NCBI RefSeq assembly: GCF_964204645.1
Contig: NC_134026.1
Coordinates: forward strand, 16,388,650 to 16,448,649
DNA: 60,000 nt
From: Tubulanus polymorphus
Taxonomy: Eukaryota > Nemertea > Palaeonemertea > Tubulaniformes > Tubulanidae
Direction: 5' to 3'
Below the pieces are notes generated by a model. It was not told where the DNA came from. It searched no databases and saw nothing but the letters and a program-made list of their open reading frames with translations. Made by a program: the position numbers and the translations under genes. Position 1 is the first letter of the stretch; each line of letters begins with the position of its first letter. Of the stretch, positions 32,237 to 44,700 are shown piece after piece.

Positions 32237-33682
32237 TACAGACTGGCTTACGCTGGGCGAGGGCGTAGACCTGTCACTACGATTTCGTTTTTTGCCTGAT
32301 TTCGCAGGAGTCACAAACGTGTCACCATCATCCTCTCTGGTGATTGATGATAAAAAGTTATCAAGAAGGGCGTTTTTTCCGCTACGAGAAATATGGATAC
32401 CCGAACTATCCGACATCGCGTAATACTGCTCGAGTACGGTGCCCTGTGGCTTGAAGACGCGGTTATTATCAATGAATGGTATTCCTTGTTGTTCGCATAG
32501 TCGCATAGTGTAGGAATTTACAGAGTTAATTACTTCGTTAATTTCATTTGATTTACTGCTATTTCCTCTCTTTGGGAGTATCGACGACACATGAATTTTA
32601 GCGTTTCGGAAGCGTTCCATTGTTTTAGCGATCGAGGTTGAGGTATTGACCTTCACCGAGTCGGGATCCTTTTTGTGCCTGTTTACATCGCACGTACCCA
32701 AATGGATAATTACGGTATCGATCTTGTCAGGGTCTAGGACTGGTTCGCATAGCGATATCAGGTGTTTCTCAAAGTTTTCAAAACCTCCACCAGGTGCACA
32801 GACGACATGGAAATCCTCACCAAACTGGATGTCTCTGATATTGGAGTCTCCGATTACTATTTTAGTTTTTTCTACATTTTCTATAGCAGGTTGCCTTTCA
32901 GTTTCAGTCATGTTGTCAGGTAACAAAATATTCGGATTTTCCGGGGGATTATGATCTGAACTATCGATCAGCACGGGGCAGTCGCGCTTGATGTGCTCGA
33001 CTGAACCGCAGTTAAAGCATTTGCGCGGTTCAATTCTAGGCGGTTTGAGAGCGCAATGATATGACGAGTGATCAGTGCCACCACAGTGCGTACAATTTGT
33101 ACGATTCTCATCACAGTATAATCTTATATTAAAATCTCCAAACTTTGTGTACGTGGGGATAACTTCAGACACATCACACAATTGCAAATATCGAGTCCCA
33201 GTAAATATTTCTGTCCCTTTGATTTTCCCACGTTTGATAGATCCAGCAATATAGGTCCCATATTTGCTCATGAATGAAACGATCGTTCTGTCATCGAGTT
33301 CGATTGGCGCATCAACCACCTTAATCGAAACTACGTTTTTTGTGACATCATGAAGGGAAATGTCTGTGTCTTTGATTATGAGAGGACCACTACACAGAGC
33401 TCTTTTCGAATCGGCATCTTTAACAGTTATTATGCACTGTTTCGGTGTCAGTTGAATAGCCAAAATGTTACTCACATCAATCCGAACATTTATTCCATTA
33501 ATAATATCCTGATGAGCCAGCTTTCCCCTATACTGGGATAAGTTAAAGGCTATAGATAAATCCCTGTTGATATTAGACATTGCTGCACTTATAATACACC
33601 GAAAATAAGATAAATTCTGAAGAGCACGGTCAGTGAACGTGTCCACTATCCGCCATTTTGTATTATGGATTGATGCATTCAT
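32216..33682 (-). CDS. LINE ORF1: zinc-knuckle and SGNH-hydrolase protein
   Basis: This 488-residue protein is the RNA-binding ORF1 product typical of CR1 and L2 clades. The first ~190 residues may hold an RNA-recognition-like fold. Two CCHC knuckles follow, CTHCGGTDHSSYHC and CFNCGSVEHIKRDC, near 195-235. The C-terminal part is a GDSL/SGNH esterase-like domain with VIGDSN, HLGTCDVN and SSGIHIS as its active-site blocks. The basic tail is NRSDRSTPSPSVSQSVKK. Translation may start at the second Met (SNINRDLS). The frame is intact. Confidence 0.85.
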   Translation of the reverse strand: MNASIHNTKWRIVDTFTDRALQNLSYFRCIISAAMSNINRDLSIAFNLSQYRGKLAHQDIINGINVRIDVSNILAIQLTPKQCIITVKDADSKRALCSGPLIIKDTDISLHDVTKNVVSIKVVDAPIELDDRTIVSFMSKYGTYIAGSIKRGKIKGTEIFTGTRYLQLCDVSEVIPTYTKFGDFNIRLYCDENRTNCTHCGGTDHSSYHCALKPPRIEPRKCFNCGSVEHIKRDCPVLIDSSDHNPPENPNILLPDNMTETERQPAIENVEKTKIVIGDSNIRDIQFGEDFHVVCAPGGGFENFEKHLISLCEPVLDPDKIDTVIIHLGTCDVNRHKKDPDSVKVNTSTSIAKTMERFRNAKIHVSSILPKRGNSSKSNEINEVINSVNSYTMRLCEQQGIPFIDNNRVFKPQGTVLEQYYAMSDSSGIHISRSGKNALLDNFLSSITREDDGDTFVTPAKSGKKRNRSDRSTPSPSVSQSVKKASIK

Positions 33683-34305
33683 TTGTTACGTACATGTACG
33701 CGAATGTATATTAAGCATAACAGTAAACAATAGCACTGACCCCTCCCTAATGCGTACATAATAAATGATTGATCCTTTTTTTGCAGATTATGGTAAAAAT
33801 AATATCTTGTTTCTCATCGCCCTCAAATCCCACCCGTCGGAACTACCTTATAGTCCAAACTCAAAACTTTTCACAATCATAGGAAGTGTCATCAGCTTCT
33901 AATTTCGACATAAACTACACAGATATGAATTCCAGGATTTTTCGTCAACTGTGTTTCCTGTTTGTTAAGGTTAAATATCGATACATATGGTTAGCATATC
34001 ACACATCATTCTATTATATACACAATTCGCCTACCTAAGGCTATTTTGTTACTTAACTAATATTGCAAAATTGTAGTTCGTGACATGTTCTATGAATGTG
34101 GAGAGCTTAAGGTCCGTCTGCATCGGTTTGAGCTTCTTCTCTAGTGTAGATGGAGCATAGTAACTTGTACAGAAACGAAATGCATATATACGACAGCCCG
34201 CCAGGGTTAACACCAAACCACTTATGCTGGTGCACAGGGTAGAGGCTCATGCTGAGGCAGAATTTGATGTTTTAATCTAAGTCTAAGTTTGACTTTCAAT
34301 TTCAG

Positions 34306-35015
34306 GAATGGTTAGATCAACACGGGGCAAATTACGACAAATCAGCCGATAAACAATCTTAGATTGACATATGCAAAAATCTTCATGTGACCCGCAAGTA
34401 CACGAGTGAACACATTGTTAACTCCGCAGGACACGAACTCCTCATACTGCCAGTTAAACATTGCAAACACAAACCCATAGAATGGCTTGCAATCAAATGA
34501 AAGGATACGTCAAGAAAAATAACACTCCATTGAAAATGAAAGACGTCAAGAGACTAACCAGGGAAGGGTGGGATTTAATTACGAAAGAGACATGGACAAA
34601 CTATGAAAATCATGTGATAAAATTCGAATCAGGCTTGTGGAAATCAGATAAATAAACGGATAAATGAATTGAAAATCTTAAAAACATTGCACCGGTAATT
34701 GTAAATCAAAGTGGGGACTCTGGTGAAGATGCGAGTGAGAATATGAGTGAGGGCGAGATTGTGAGTGAGGATGAGAATGCGAGCGAGGATGAGAATGTGA
34801 GCGAGGATGAGAGTGAGAATGAATTTGATAGCGAGGGAGAGATTGATATTGATTTTTGTGCAGTTTGTGGTGAGAAGGATGACAGTGGAGAGGATGAGCA
34901 AGTCGAATGGGTTTCATGTGGCATGCGTGACATGTAGTTTCATGTTTCTTGCATTTCCAATCATTCAATTCAAAATTTCAAATGTTTGAAATGTACTGGA
35001 ATATTACACCAATGA
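34306..35015 (+). pseudogene. DDE transposase, 3' exon with PHD-like finger
   Basis: After the acceptor CAATTTCAG the frame continues in phase from the exon at 28822-29013. It contains LLILPVKHCKHKPIEW, where PIE supplies the third catalytic acid, and then MKGYVKKNNTPLKMKDVKRL. An acidic tract (34720-34860) precedes a PHD-like finger: CAVCGE, WVSC, FHVSC and CLKC. Lesions are stops near 34362, 34652 and 34934 and a one-base shift near 34497. A DDE core with C-terminal PHD finger is a recognisable arrangement in invertebrate transposases; the finger may read chromatin. Confidence 0.6.
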
Positions 35016-36677
35016 ATGTATTTCTTAGAACAACAATCAATTTGGAAATGTATGTGTATCAGAAAATCTTAACCTAATTCAAATTCTTATATACAAATTA
35101 GATAGTGTTCTACAAAATCATATAAAATTAGAGAAAAGCTCAACAAAATTTTTGCTCCTCTTGAATTATGCTGGTGGCATTTAAGTCAGTAGACTCTACC
35201 CAAGTTGCATCGGATAAACTCGCATAACCGTTCAACTCCGTCGAATGATTTTCATTTTATTGGTATTTCGCAAATGATGTATTAAAAAGAAATCAAATTT
35301 CCCCAGGTATACCTCCTCCGTGATAAATGCAAGAACACAATCTTTAGGAGGGTTGCAGTCCAATAAGAATGGATGGTTCAGATGTATGGCAACTGGGTCA
35401 TTTTCAGGTCTGTTCCTAGAATATATGTATAGTGATCAAATATACAGACTCGCAATGATCAATCACAATTATCAACAACATTTCATTGTAAAAAATCAGC
35501 TTTTACTCAATTTGCAGGCCGCCCTAAAAACCGGTTATTCAGGTCAGTATTCTTATTTCAGTTCTTTCATCATTTATAAATTGGCATTTCAATGTCCGAT
35601 TACTTTATTTACAGATGTTGTTCAGAAATCCAAGTTGGGGATTCAGAATGACAGGTGGATCGATCGGTCCGGTGCCCTGTCCGACAGTGGGTATCCCCGT
35701 GGGAAAACCCGTTTACTATTTAAAGTAAAAATGAAGAAATTCTGCGTTTTTTGAAAATTCCGCGATTCGTCTTTCCGCGATATGACAACACCGTTTATAA
35801 GTAGGTCTAGTGTGAAACGGTCCCACTCAGCTGTTAGAATCGGGCGACCGAATATTGTAAAATAAAGGAAACGAAAACAAAGTTCCCCTGCTGTAAATTC
35901 CAGACCGGTTTATTTGCACTCATTGAAAAAAATAAACGAATTTAATATCTATTGAATAGCTTTTCGTTGTTATCCTTGGCTTGCTGCAAATGCGAGGAAT
36001 GATTGAATGTTGATTTCGTGGATAACCACAATACTTTGATCAATGTGACCACAATACGCTCAAGTTATCGAGGTCCCGGACTTAGATAATTTGTATCGAC
36101 CTATGTTCGTCCCCTAGCGACCTATTGAACTTCCAAAAATTAGAAGGAAGTTATTAGCTTGAAGAGGTACTCTGCTGGAAACAATTTTATTGAAATCGAA
36201 TCGTTGCCAGCTGCAGCGCGTCACTCCTATTGTTCATTGGCATTTTTGCGCAGGAAATCGGCGTTTTTACTCGTCTCTAGCTTTTTGTTGCAATGTTGCA
36301 CCCAAACATAAAGAAGAGTCAATCGATTCATACCTTCATGCATTTCAGACAGGTATTTTGGCGGTACATCTTAAGAATTGCAAACAGATGAAACTAGATA
36401 TAGACCAATGTATCCTTTCATTTGTATAATTTCCGTAGGACGATTAACCGTTCGTGCTGTGAACTAACTTCAAAAAGTTTAATTATTTTCGGGCCTTCAT
36501 ACAGGCTTTTCCAGTTGGATTTCAGTGCGCAAAAAACCCTTTTAGGCACGTAGCCTGATAAATTTACTGTTTCAATTAGGCTAGCTTTGTTTTCGAAAAA
36601 GGTCCCAGTAAAATTAATTTGGATGAAGAAAGAATGGGTGAAAATTAAATGCTTTTTACAGTTGATTATAAGACTGG
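35016..36677. other. Stretch without recognised gene
   Basis: Frames at 35320-35754 and 36190-36429 show no known domain and no convincing splice pattern. Nothing else is supported. Confidence 0.35.
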
Positions 36678-37160
36678 AAGGATGGCTGATAAGTGCCATA
36701 GCGAAAAATTTCTGGTATGCAAATCAGGGCACCAGAACGCCAGAACGAAAAAAAAACGTCAAATTTTCCCTGAAAGTTCGTTTTGGATCCCATTTTGGCG
36801 CCCCCGCCAAAACAACGAAAAAACGTTCAATTTTCTCTGAAAGTTCGTTTTGACGCGCCAAAACAAAGATTGTTTCGTTTTTGCGCGGTTATTTCCGTTT
36901 TGGCGCCCCCACCAAAAGCATTCAACCACAGTAAAATTATTTTTCAATTTGGCGCGTTAATCCTGTGTGTAATTTGCATAGATTTGCATATATAGAATTA
37001 TTTTAAGTGGTTGAAAGTTCGTTTTGGCGCCGGAATAATCTTTGTTTTGGCGCGCCAAAATCAACTTTCAGAGAAAATTGGACGTTTTTTTCGTTTTGGC
37101 GTTCTGGCGCCCTGATTTGCATACCAGAAATTTTACGCTATGGCCCTTATCAGCCACCAT
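36678..37160. mobile_element. Fold-back MITE with ~100-bp TIRs and 7-bp flank repeat
   Basis: The arms share GGCTGATAAG, GCCATAGCG, AATTTCTGGTATGCAAATCA and AACGAAAAAAACGT or complements. Several TTTTGGCGCC motifs lie inside. AGACTGG occurs directly outside both ends (36671-36677 and 37161-37167), the probable target duplication. Non-coding. Confidence 0.7.
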
Positions 37161-37167
37161 AGACTGG

Positions 37168-37800
37168 CCATTCGCCCACTGGCCTTTCCACACGGACTAA
37201 TATCTTAAGCATACTATTAAATACATTGAAATGATAAATTATGTTAGTTATGCTATTTTATAGTTGCATACATAATATTCATACAATTCAATTTATTATA
37301 TTATTAATGAATTTTTAGCTTGTGTTTAAACATTAAAACGATTAGTACATTTATGACAACGTGGCCAGATCTGTCCACCTTGTACGATTAAACTTCGTTG
37401 ACGGAACATGAAGTATTCACAAGCAACAATTTTAGTGTGTACATCAGAATACACAGTGGTGATCAAACACGAATTACGACGAAACAAGATGTAGACTACA
37501 ACACAAAAGAGATTGGAATTAATGAACTCAAACATCTTAGTTTACAGGTAGGCCTACGCAGGGGAGCCTTTAAGGCCTAGCGAGCACCATCCTCCCTGGC
37601 AGGGGTTCGAACCAGATTGTATCGCTACACTCAGCCACGACACAAACACCTGCTACACTATATCGGGTACGCAGGTATATTCGCAGGTTTTGCCGCAAGG
37701 AAACTAGCGGCACCAATCAGACGCTCGTTTTGGCTGGGGAAACTTTAACAGATGAACTATAATGTGAAAGCCCGGGCTAAAATAAAACGGGATTTGATTG
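37168..37800. other. Stretch without recognised gene
   Basis: A B-box-like GGGGTTCGAACC near 37605 could come from a SINE. No gene recognised. Confidence 0.3.
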
Positions 37801-37802
37801 GG

Positions 37803-37871
37803 TACGCCCGCCGCCCACGGCACCGAAAAAAAAAATTTCTTCAAATGTTTTGCCGTGTGCGGCGGGCTTTA
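37803..37871. mobile_element. Small fold-back element with CACGGC tips
   Basis: GCCCGCCGCCCACGGCAC at the left pairs with GCCGTGTGCGGCGGGC at the right around an A-rich and T-rich centre. Tips resemble the element at 21055-21246. Confidence 0.5.
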
Positions 37872-40768
37872 ATAATAACACCAAGCTGTCACCGTCACTT
37901 TAAAATAGTGTGATGCAGTCACTACTTTTATTATCGTGTAGCACTCCGTCTGTTGGGCTTATTTCGGTCTGTATCTTATTTCACTGCACATGAAAGCGCG
38001 TGAATCGTGTTTCGTGTTATTTCTTACTGTGAGTGCTAACATTGATATTAACTTCAGACCTAGTCCGACACTTGGGTTACTTTATTGCCAACTTATAGCC
38101 AGTGATTATTTCAAAAAAATGTAATTTCTTTCTTAGATATGTTCAAAACGCTATGACGCTGGTAATAAGGTTATAATCGAGCTCATTGGCTGTGAAGAAA
38201 ATGAAAAACATAAGATGATTGGTCGAGCTGATTGGCATATCTATGATATGATAAAGGTGTGTATCTTGAGGTCACTGGGGGAAAGCGAGTACTATATATG
38301 CAGTGGAAAGCGCGTATCTCTTACTACGTATTTAATTCGCGAAAATAGCGTCACTTGGCAGGATAAAAGGCTCTAAGATAATAAAAACATAAGTTTTGTG
38401 TATCCAAGTTTATGTGTGCCGTAATATTTGCGAGAATCCTTCTCTGAAGTGTGAAGCTAGTTTACACCATAGGCTGGGTGTTTTCGCTCTTACGGTCCAT
38501 CATCTTAGGGCCAAATCTGGCTTTGGCCACTAAAATTTGTCGCTGCCTTTGTGGAAACAGTTCATAGCTACACACAGCCAAGGCATTTCGAAAGACTGTA
38601 AAATTAGCGCGATATTCAGTGAAAATGAGCATTGTATAATAACGCTTCTGAGTGTGCTGCAGGCGATGTGTTCTCAGAATGACGTCATCAACATCACCGC
38701 GCAAACGCGAGCGTCCTGTTGCTAGGGCCGTTGCTACCGGCTTTTCTCGACTTTGGATAAAGATATTTAAAATATTTTTTCACGAGACTACCATAGATGC
38801 ATACGGTGAATGTTTTATACAAAAAAATTAGATTTGAAATTTTTTTCAAAACCTCTACATGACCCCTTTAACAGAGATATACTCTCCCAACTGCCAATAG
38901 TTTAGTTCACTAATTTCCACGCACATGCATCTTCCAAATGGTAGCAATATGGACGATTTTTTTTTATTACATTAAGTTTTGATGTCTCCTTGTAAACCTA
39001 AACTCAACCCTAACCCTTATCATTCACATTTTAAACTATACTAGAAACCTTCCCATAAGGTTATAGGACCAGAGATTTGAAACATCAACATAAAAAAATC
39101 CACCCATTAACTGTGATTTGACCTCCATAAACCCTTCAACCAATAATCATTAAGCTATCTAGATATATTATATTTGAATGTTATATATACATAAGTGCCT
39201 TTTTGTGTTTCGAAATGCCATTATCATCCAAATCATCCGCGACTTCATAATACGCAATGAATTTATGAGAGACAATGAAAATCATGAAGACAAATGGCAG
39301 TTGGAGGGGTGGAATAACTGTCAAACGTCAGTTCTGATTGACGGGTTCACAGGTTGCCACCTGTTCTCGTAGTTTACTTTAGGTGTCGGCTGTCTACGGT
39401 TAACTGGCGTGAACACTGACCGAATAACGCAGTGTAACTCTACACACGCACTATAATGTCGTATACTGGACTTGCGCCCAAACAGCTTCTAAACGTAATG
39501 TCGAATATTTATCTTCCTTTTTTACCGTTTATATTCTCAACAATGATTTATTTTTCAATTCGTATAGCTGAGTTCCCCTCGTACGAAAGCGAAGAGTGCA
39601 GCTATGCGAAAACCTTCATGGCTGCTTTGCAGCTACATTGTGAACGCGTATTCATTTGTTACCGCAAGTCTGAATACAATCACACGAACTAATAAATGTA
39701 TTTTTCAAATATCCTACAGAAATTGTACATGGTTGAAACGTGTGAATTCCGTCGTAAGGATAAGGTGAAACATGGTATTATTCATAAACTAATTTCTCTT
39801 GGTTTGAGTGATTTGTCATAGTATCCATTGTTTCTATCATAGACTGTCGCAGAACTGGAATATGAAGCCTGTTTCTGCTATGGGACATTTGGTTATGGAT
39901 ATTCCAGCCAGGTAGGGATATATCAACAGTAGTTTTAAACGTTTTTCCACTTTCGCGTACGTAGCTCCAGTAGAGAAGAAATTTAAAATAGGGTAAAACT
40001 AACTTATCTGAGATCCTGTTGAATTCATTATTTCCTGATTCGCTATTTTCGTTTTTCTGATCTAGAAATATCTCACTTCGTGTCTTTTAGTTAGCAAATC
40101 CACTGCGAACTATCCAGGAACAAACGCAGAAATCAATGTTTTTTCGTCAGGAACCACCCCTATCAAGGAGACAAGAAGATGCGTGAGCATACTTTTAGCC
40201 GGATCTTGATAAAGCTATATGTCAAAAAAACAGAATGTCGATACAATGAACTCAATTTTGATGTTAAAAACGAATTTCCATATATCTAACCAATGTTAGA
40301 TGTATATTTCCATTAATAGACAACGTTCGGTGGCTTAATTCAATCAGATTGGTAGGATATACCTGATTAAAGGAGGTATAATGGACGGGCAGTTGAACTT
40401 ATTAATCTAATGAACTAACATTGGTTATTATCCATTTGACACTGTATCGCAGGATCGGCCAAAAATTGTTGTGAAACGAGAAGCGCATGGCGCCTTTACG
40501 CATGCGATGCGATGAAAAAGCTGGGTCATATGCGTCCAGTGCGTACGCCGTTAGAAAAATTGGTCGATCTATTTCCTACTCTGCACCCGAGACGTACGCG
40601 ACTGCGCAGTGTCTAATTGTAAGATAATCTTCGCCGCATAGCCTTACTGACGTAGTGTAGGTCCACTTGCATTTTTATCGCATCTAGCGGTTGCAAATAA
40701 TATGCTAACGAGAAATGATATAAATTACGCACCCCGTGGCCACGTGCTCTACGAAAGTCACCCATAAA
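37872..40768. other. Stretch without recognised gene
   Basis: Short frames at 38462-38725, 39178-39372 and 39456-39692 lack known domains. No repeats or RNA genes are supported. GATACA at 40769-40774 then marks the insertion point of element B. Confidence 0.35.
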
Positions 40769-40774
40769 GATACA
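40769..40774. repeat. Target-site duplication GATACA (left)
   Basis: It directly precedes the tip AGTAATAGGGG and matches 55825-55830 exactly. Six base pairs is the Polinton hallmark length. Confidence 0.9.
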
Positions 40775-41346
40775 AGTAATAGGGGTTTAGTTGGTTCAAG
40801 CCAAAGGTCGAACGGTCGAGCCCATTAAAAAACAAATATTAAAAGTAATTTAAAACTATAATATATTTTCATAGCCGTGTGCATTTTATATTATAACTAA
40901 ATATTTATTCTAAGATATTAATAATTTAAATTTTAAAAGCATATTAGTCGCTCCGCTTCGCTCCCGCTCCGCTCCGCGACCAATCGATTTATTTACAATA
41001 CACAAATTCATATAATCAAATATATTTTAATAATAATAATTATTCTATTATTCAACTGAAATACACACGGCTATGAAAATATATTGTAGTTTTAAATTAC
41101 TTTTAATATTTGTTTTTTAATGAACTCGACCATTCAACCTTTAACCTGAACCAACTAAACCCCTATTACTCTTTAAATATCTATATATATGAATAACATT
41201 TGAATTGACAGATTATTCAATATAAAAGTGTGAGCTCTTATAGAATAGATATATAGATATATTTTAAACATTATTTCAATATTTATATTTGTATGAGTTA
41301 GATTTTTAAACATTAAAAGTGTTAGTAAAGTGGGATTGAAATAATA
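40775..41346. repeat. Left TIR of element B, with 396-bp terminal palindrome
   Basis: Positions 40775-41170 form a palindrome whose outer ~105-bp arms run from AGTAATAGGGGTTTAGTTGG to CCCCTATTACT. The loop holds a GC-rich tract (GCTCCGCTTCGCTCC) in otherwise AT-rich DNA. The inner part, 41171-41346, is unique to the TIR and contains a TATA-like CAATATAAAAG near 41220 that could drive the polymerase gene. Confidence 0.9.
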
Positions 41347-41402
41347 CATACATAAATCATTGAACTTCTAAAATCAATTTTAATAAAAAATTTAGTATTG
41401 AA

Positions 41403-41673
41403 ATGGAAGCAAATAAGTACTACTGTCCAACATGTAATATCAATATAGATAAATCCCAAAAATCAAGACACAATAAAACTAAAACACATTTAGAGAATAA
41501 ATTGAAACTAGAATATAAAGATGATATATTCGAAACTAAATTAGATGAATTAAAGAATGAAAAAGAAACATACAAATGTGATACATGTAATCAATCATTC
41601 AGTGATAAAAGATATTATAATGAACATTTAAAATCTAAAAGTCATATTAGAAATATGAATAATGATATTTTAG

Positions 41674-41709
<36 letters not shown>

Positions 41710-44700
41710 TTGATAATGATAACGATAAGAAACATATGACAATTAAAAGAATAAGAAATAAATTAAACAATAAAAGACCATACATGGAAGATGTAAGAAA
41801 TTATATTAATTCATTAGATAATAAAAAAAATATAGAGATAACTGAAGCATTTAAAAGTGATATTGGTCCAGCAGCTATCGAGTTTAAATTTCATAAAGGA
41901 AAAACATTAGAAGAAAATAAAAAACATTTAGAAAATATGAAAGAAATAATAAAAATAATAACTGATGTTGAATACCCTCAAATTAGTATATCTTCTAAAG
42001 TCAAGTTTATAAAATCTGAAGATAAACCAATATATAATATAAATTCTCATTCACAACATATTATATCTAAACAACATACAGATGAAAAATTAGATAAATG
42101 TTTTAATGAAGTAAAAACTAAAATAGAAGAGAAATATTTTGAAGGATCTGTTTTAATATTTGATGAAATAATATTTATGACTTTACATATTTATAACACA
42201 AAATATAATAAGTTAACTAAATCGAAACCAATAGATGAAAATAATGTATCATATTATAAAGAACCAGATATTGAAGCATCGAGTTATATTAAACGACCAT
42301 TTAAAACTAATGCTGTTATAAATGTACAAAATGAAGATGATAAATGTTTTCTATGGGCAATAATTAGTTGTTTACACCCAGTTGAAGATTATAAACAACA
42401 TAGTTTTAGATTAACTCATTATAAACCATTTGAAAATAATTATAAGATAGATAAGTATCCTGTTAGAATTAAAAACATCCCAAAAATAGAAAGAGATAAT
42501 AATATAAATATAAATGTATTTGATTTAATCAAATTACCAAATACAAAAGGTAACAATATAAAACATTATACATTTGAACCTTTATACCTATCAAAAGATT
42601 ATGATTCAAACGATGTTATAGATATATTATATTATGAGAATCATTATATGTGTATTAAAAGAATTGATTTATTCTTTAAATCAGAAAATGATTTTGATAA
42701 TAAAATATATCTATGCAGAAAATGTTTACATAAATTCAGAACTGAAAGTGCATTATTAAATCATAAACAATTATGTGAAAATCATGATTATTGTAAATTA
42801 GTTTTACCAAATGAAAAAGATAAAATATTAGAATTCAAAAAATATGATTACAGAAATAAAGTTCAATTTGTCATATATGGAGATTTTGAAACATTAAATA
42901 AAGAACTAACTGATCAAGATAGAAAAGAAATATATTATAAAAGAAAGAAATTAAATTCTAATGAAAATGATTTTTCAGATGAAACACCAAAAACAAATAC
43001 AATTAAAAAGATTCATCAATCAGCTGCTGCTTTCGGGTTATATATAAAATCTGATTATCCAGAACTCATTGAAAGTGAATATTATCATTATAGAAATGAA
43101 AATGTTATCAATCATTTTTTGTGACTTATTAATTGAATATGAAATAAGATTTAGTAAATCATGGAATACAAATAAAGAAATTATAATGACAGAAGAAGAT
43201 AAAGAAGAATTTTTGTTTGCAGGTAAATGTTATTATTGTGAAAAGATATTTAATTATAAAGATAAAAAAGTAAGAGACCATGATCATTTGAACGGAAAGT
43301 TTAGAGGCGCTGTACATGAGAATTGTTACTTACAAGCTAAGAAAATTAAGTTTGTACCAGTTATATTTCATAATCTATCAGGATATGATGCACATTTATT
43401 TATCAAACAGTTATGCCATAAAATAGAAGAAATCAATAATGAAATAGAAAGATAAAATTCAGATAGATCAAAAGATTAAATACCAACTTACAAATTTAAA
43501 ATGTTAGCTAGAACATCTGAGAATTATATATCATTCCAATTTGGCTGCCTAAGATTTATAGATTCATATAGATTTTTAGATAGTTAATTAGATAACTTAT
43601 CAAAATCATTAGTTGATGATGAATTAAAAATATTAAAACAACACTACCCAAATAATGATGATTTCCAATTAATGAGATATAAAGGAGCGATTCCATATTC
43701 TATCTATAAAAATCATAATGATTTCAAAATAACTAAACTTAAAAAGGAACAATTTTATGATGAATTAAAAAATGAATATGTTAAAGATGGAGTTTTTGAT
43801 AGAACGAATAATATATGGAATCATTTTAGAATAAAAAACCATGGTAAATTAGTAGATTTGTATCTAAAATCTGATGTTTTATTATTATCGGATATATTCG
43901 AAAGGTTTAGAGATGTAAACCTAAAATATTTTAACATTGATCCATGTCATTGTTATTCATCACCAGGTTTAACATGGGATTGTGGATTAAAATTTACAGA
44001 TATAAAAATGGATTTGTTAACAAATATAGATCAATTATTATTATTTGAAAAATCTATAAGAGGAGGAGTTTCGGGTATATTAGGTGATAGATATTTCAAT
44101 GTAAATGATAACCCCGGATATAAGTTATTATATATAGATGCAAATAATTTGTATGGATGGGCAATGATGGAACCACAACCTTATGGAGTATTTGAAATAA
44201 GTGAAGTTTTACAACATGAAAATAATGATAAATTTGATTGGAAGAAAAGAATTCTAGATATTGCAGATGATTCAGATACTGGTTACTTTTTGTTGTAGAT
44301 TTAGAATACCCTGAACATATTAAATTTGAATCTAGAAATCTAGCATACTGTCCAGAACATAAAACTGTAACTCATGAAGAATTATCAAATTATCAAAAAA
44401 GAATTAAACCCGAAAATCATATTCATACAGAAAAGTTAATGGTAACTCAAGAAGATAAATATAATTATGTAGTACATTATAGAATGTTAAAGTTTTATCT
44501 AAAACAAGGAATGATCCTAAAAAAGTACATAGATATATTTCATTTAGCCAATCTAAATGGTTAGAAAAATATATAGATTTTAACACCAAACAGAGAACTG
44601 AAGCTAAAACTGATTTCGAGAAAGATTTCTTCAAGTTAATGAATAATGCATTCTTTGGTAAGACTTGTGAAAATATTAGAAATAGAAATGATATTGAGTT

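Larger units (their letters stand above)
29045..33720 (-). mobile_element. CR1/L2-type non-LTR retrotransposon, nearly full length
   Basis: Two overlapping minus-strand frames encode the ORF1 and ORF2 proteins. The 3' end carries GAAATAAACTTATTATAATT near 29045-29070. The 5' limit is uncertain, shortly above the ORF1 start at 33682. One homopolymer frameshift near 30335 is the only clear lesion, so the insertion is recent. It lies inside the intron of the decayed transposase gene in antisense orientation. Confidence 0.85.

Noticed and set aside
34678-34968. Minus-strand Ser/His/Pro-rich frames
   Set aside because: They are antisense to the acidic Glu/Asp-Ser tract of the transposase and only reflect its repetitive codons.
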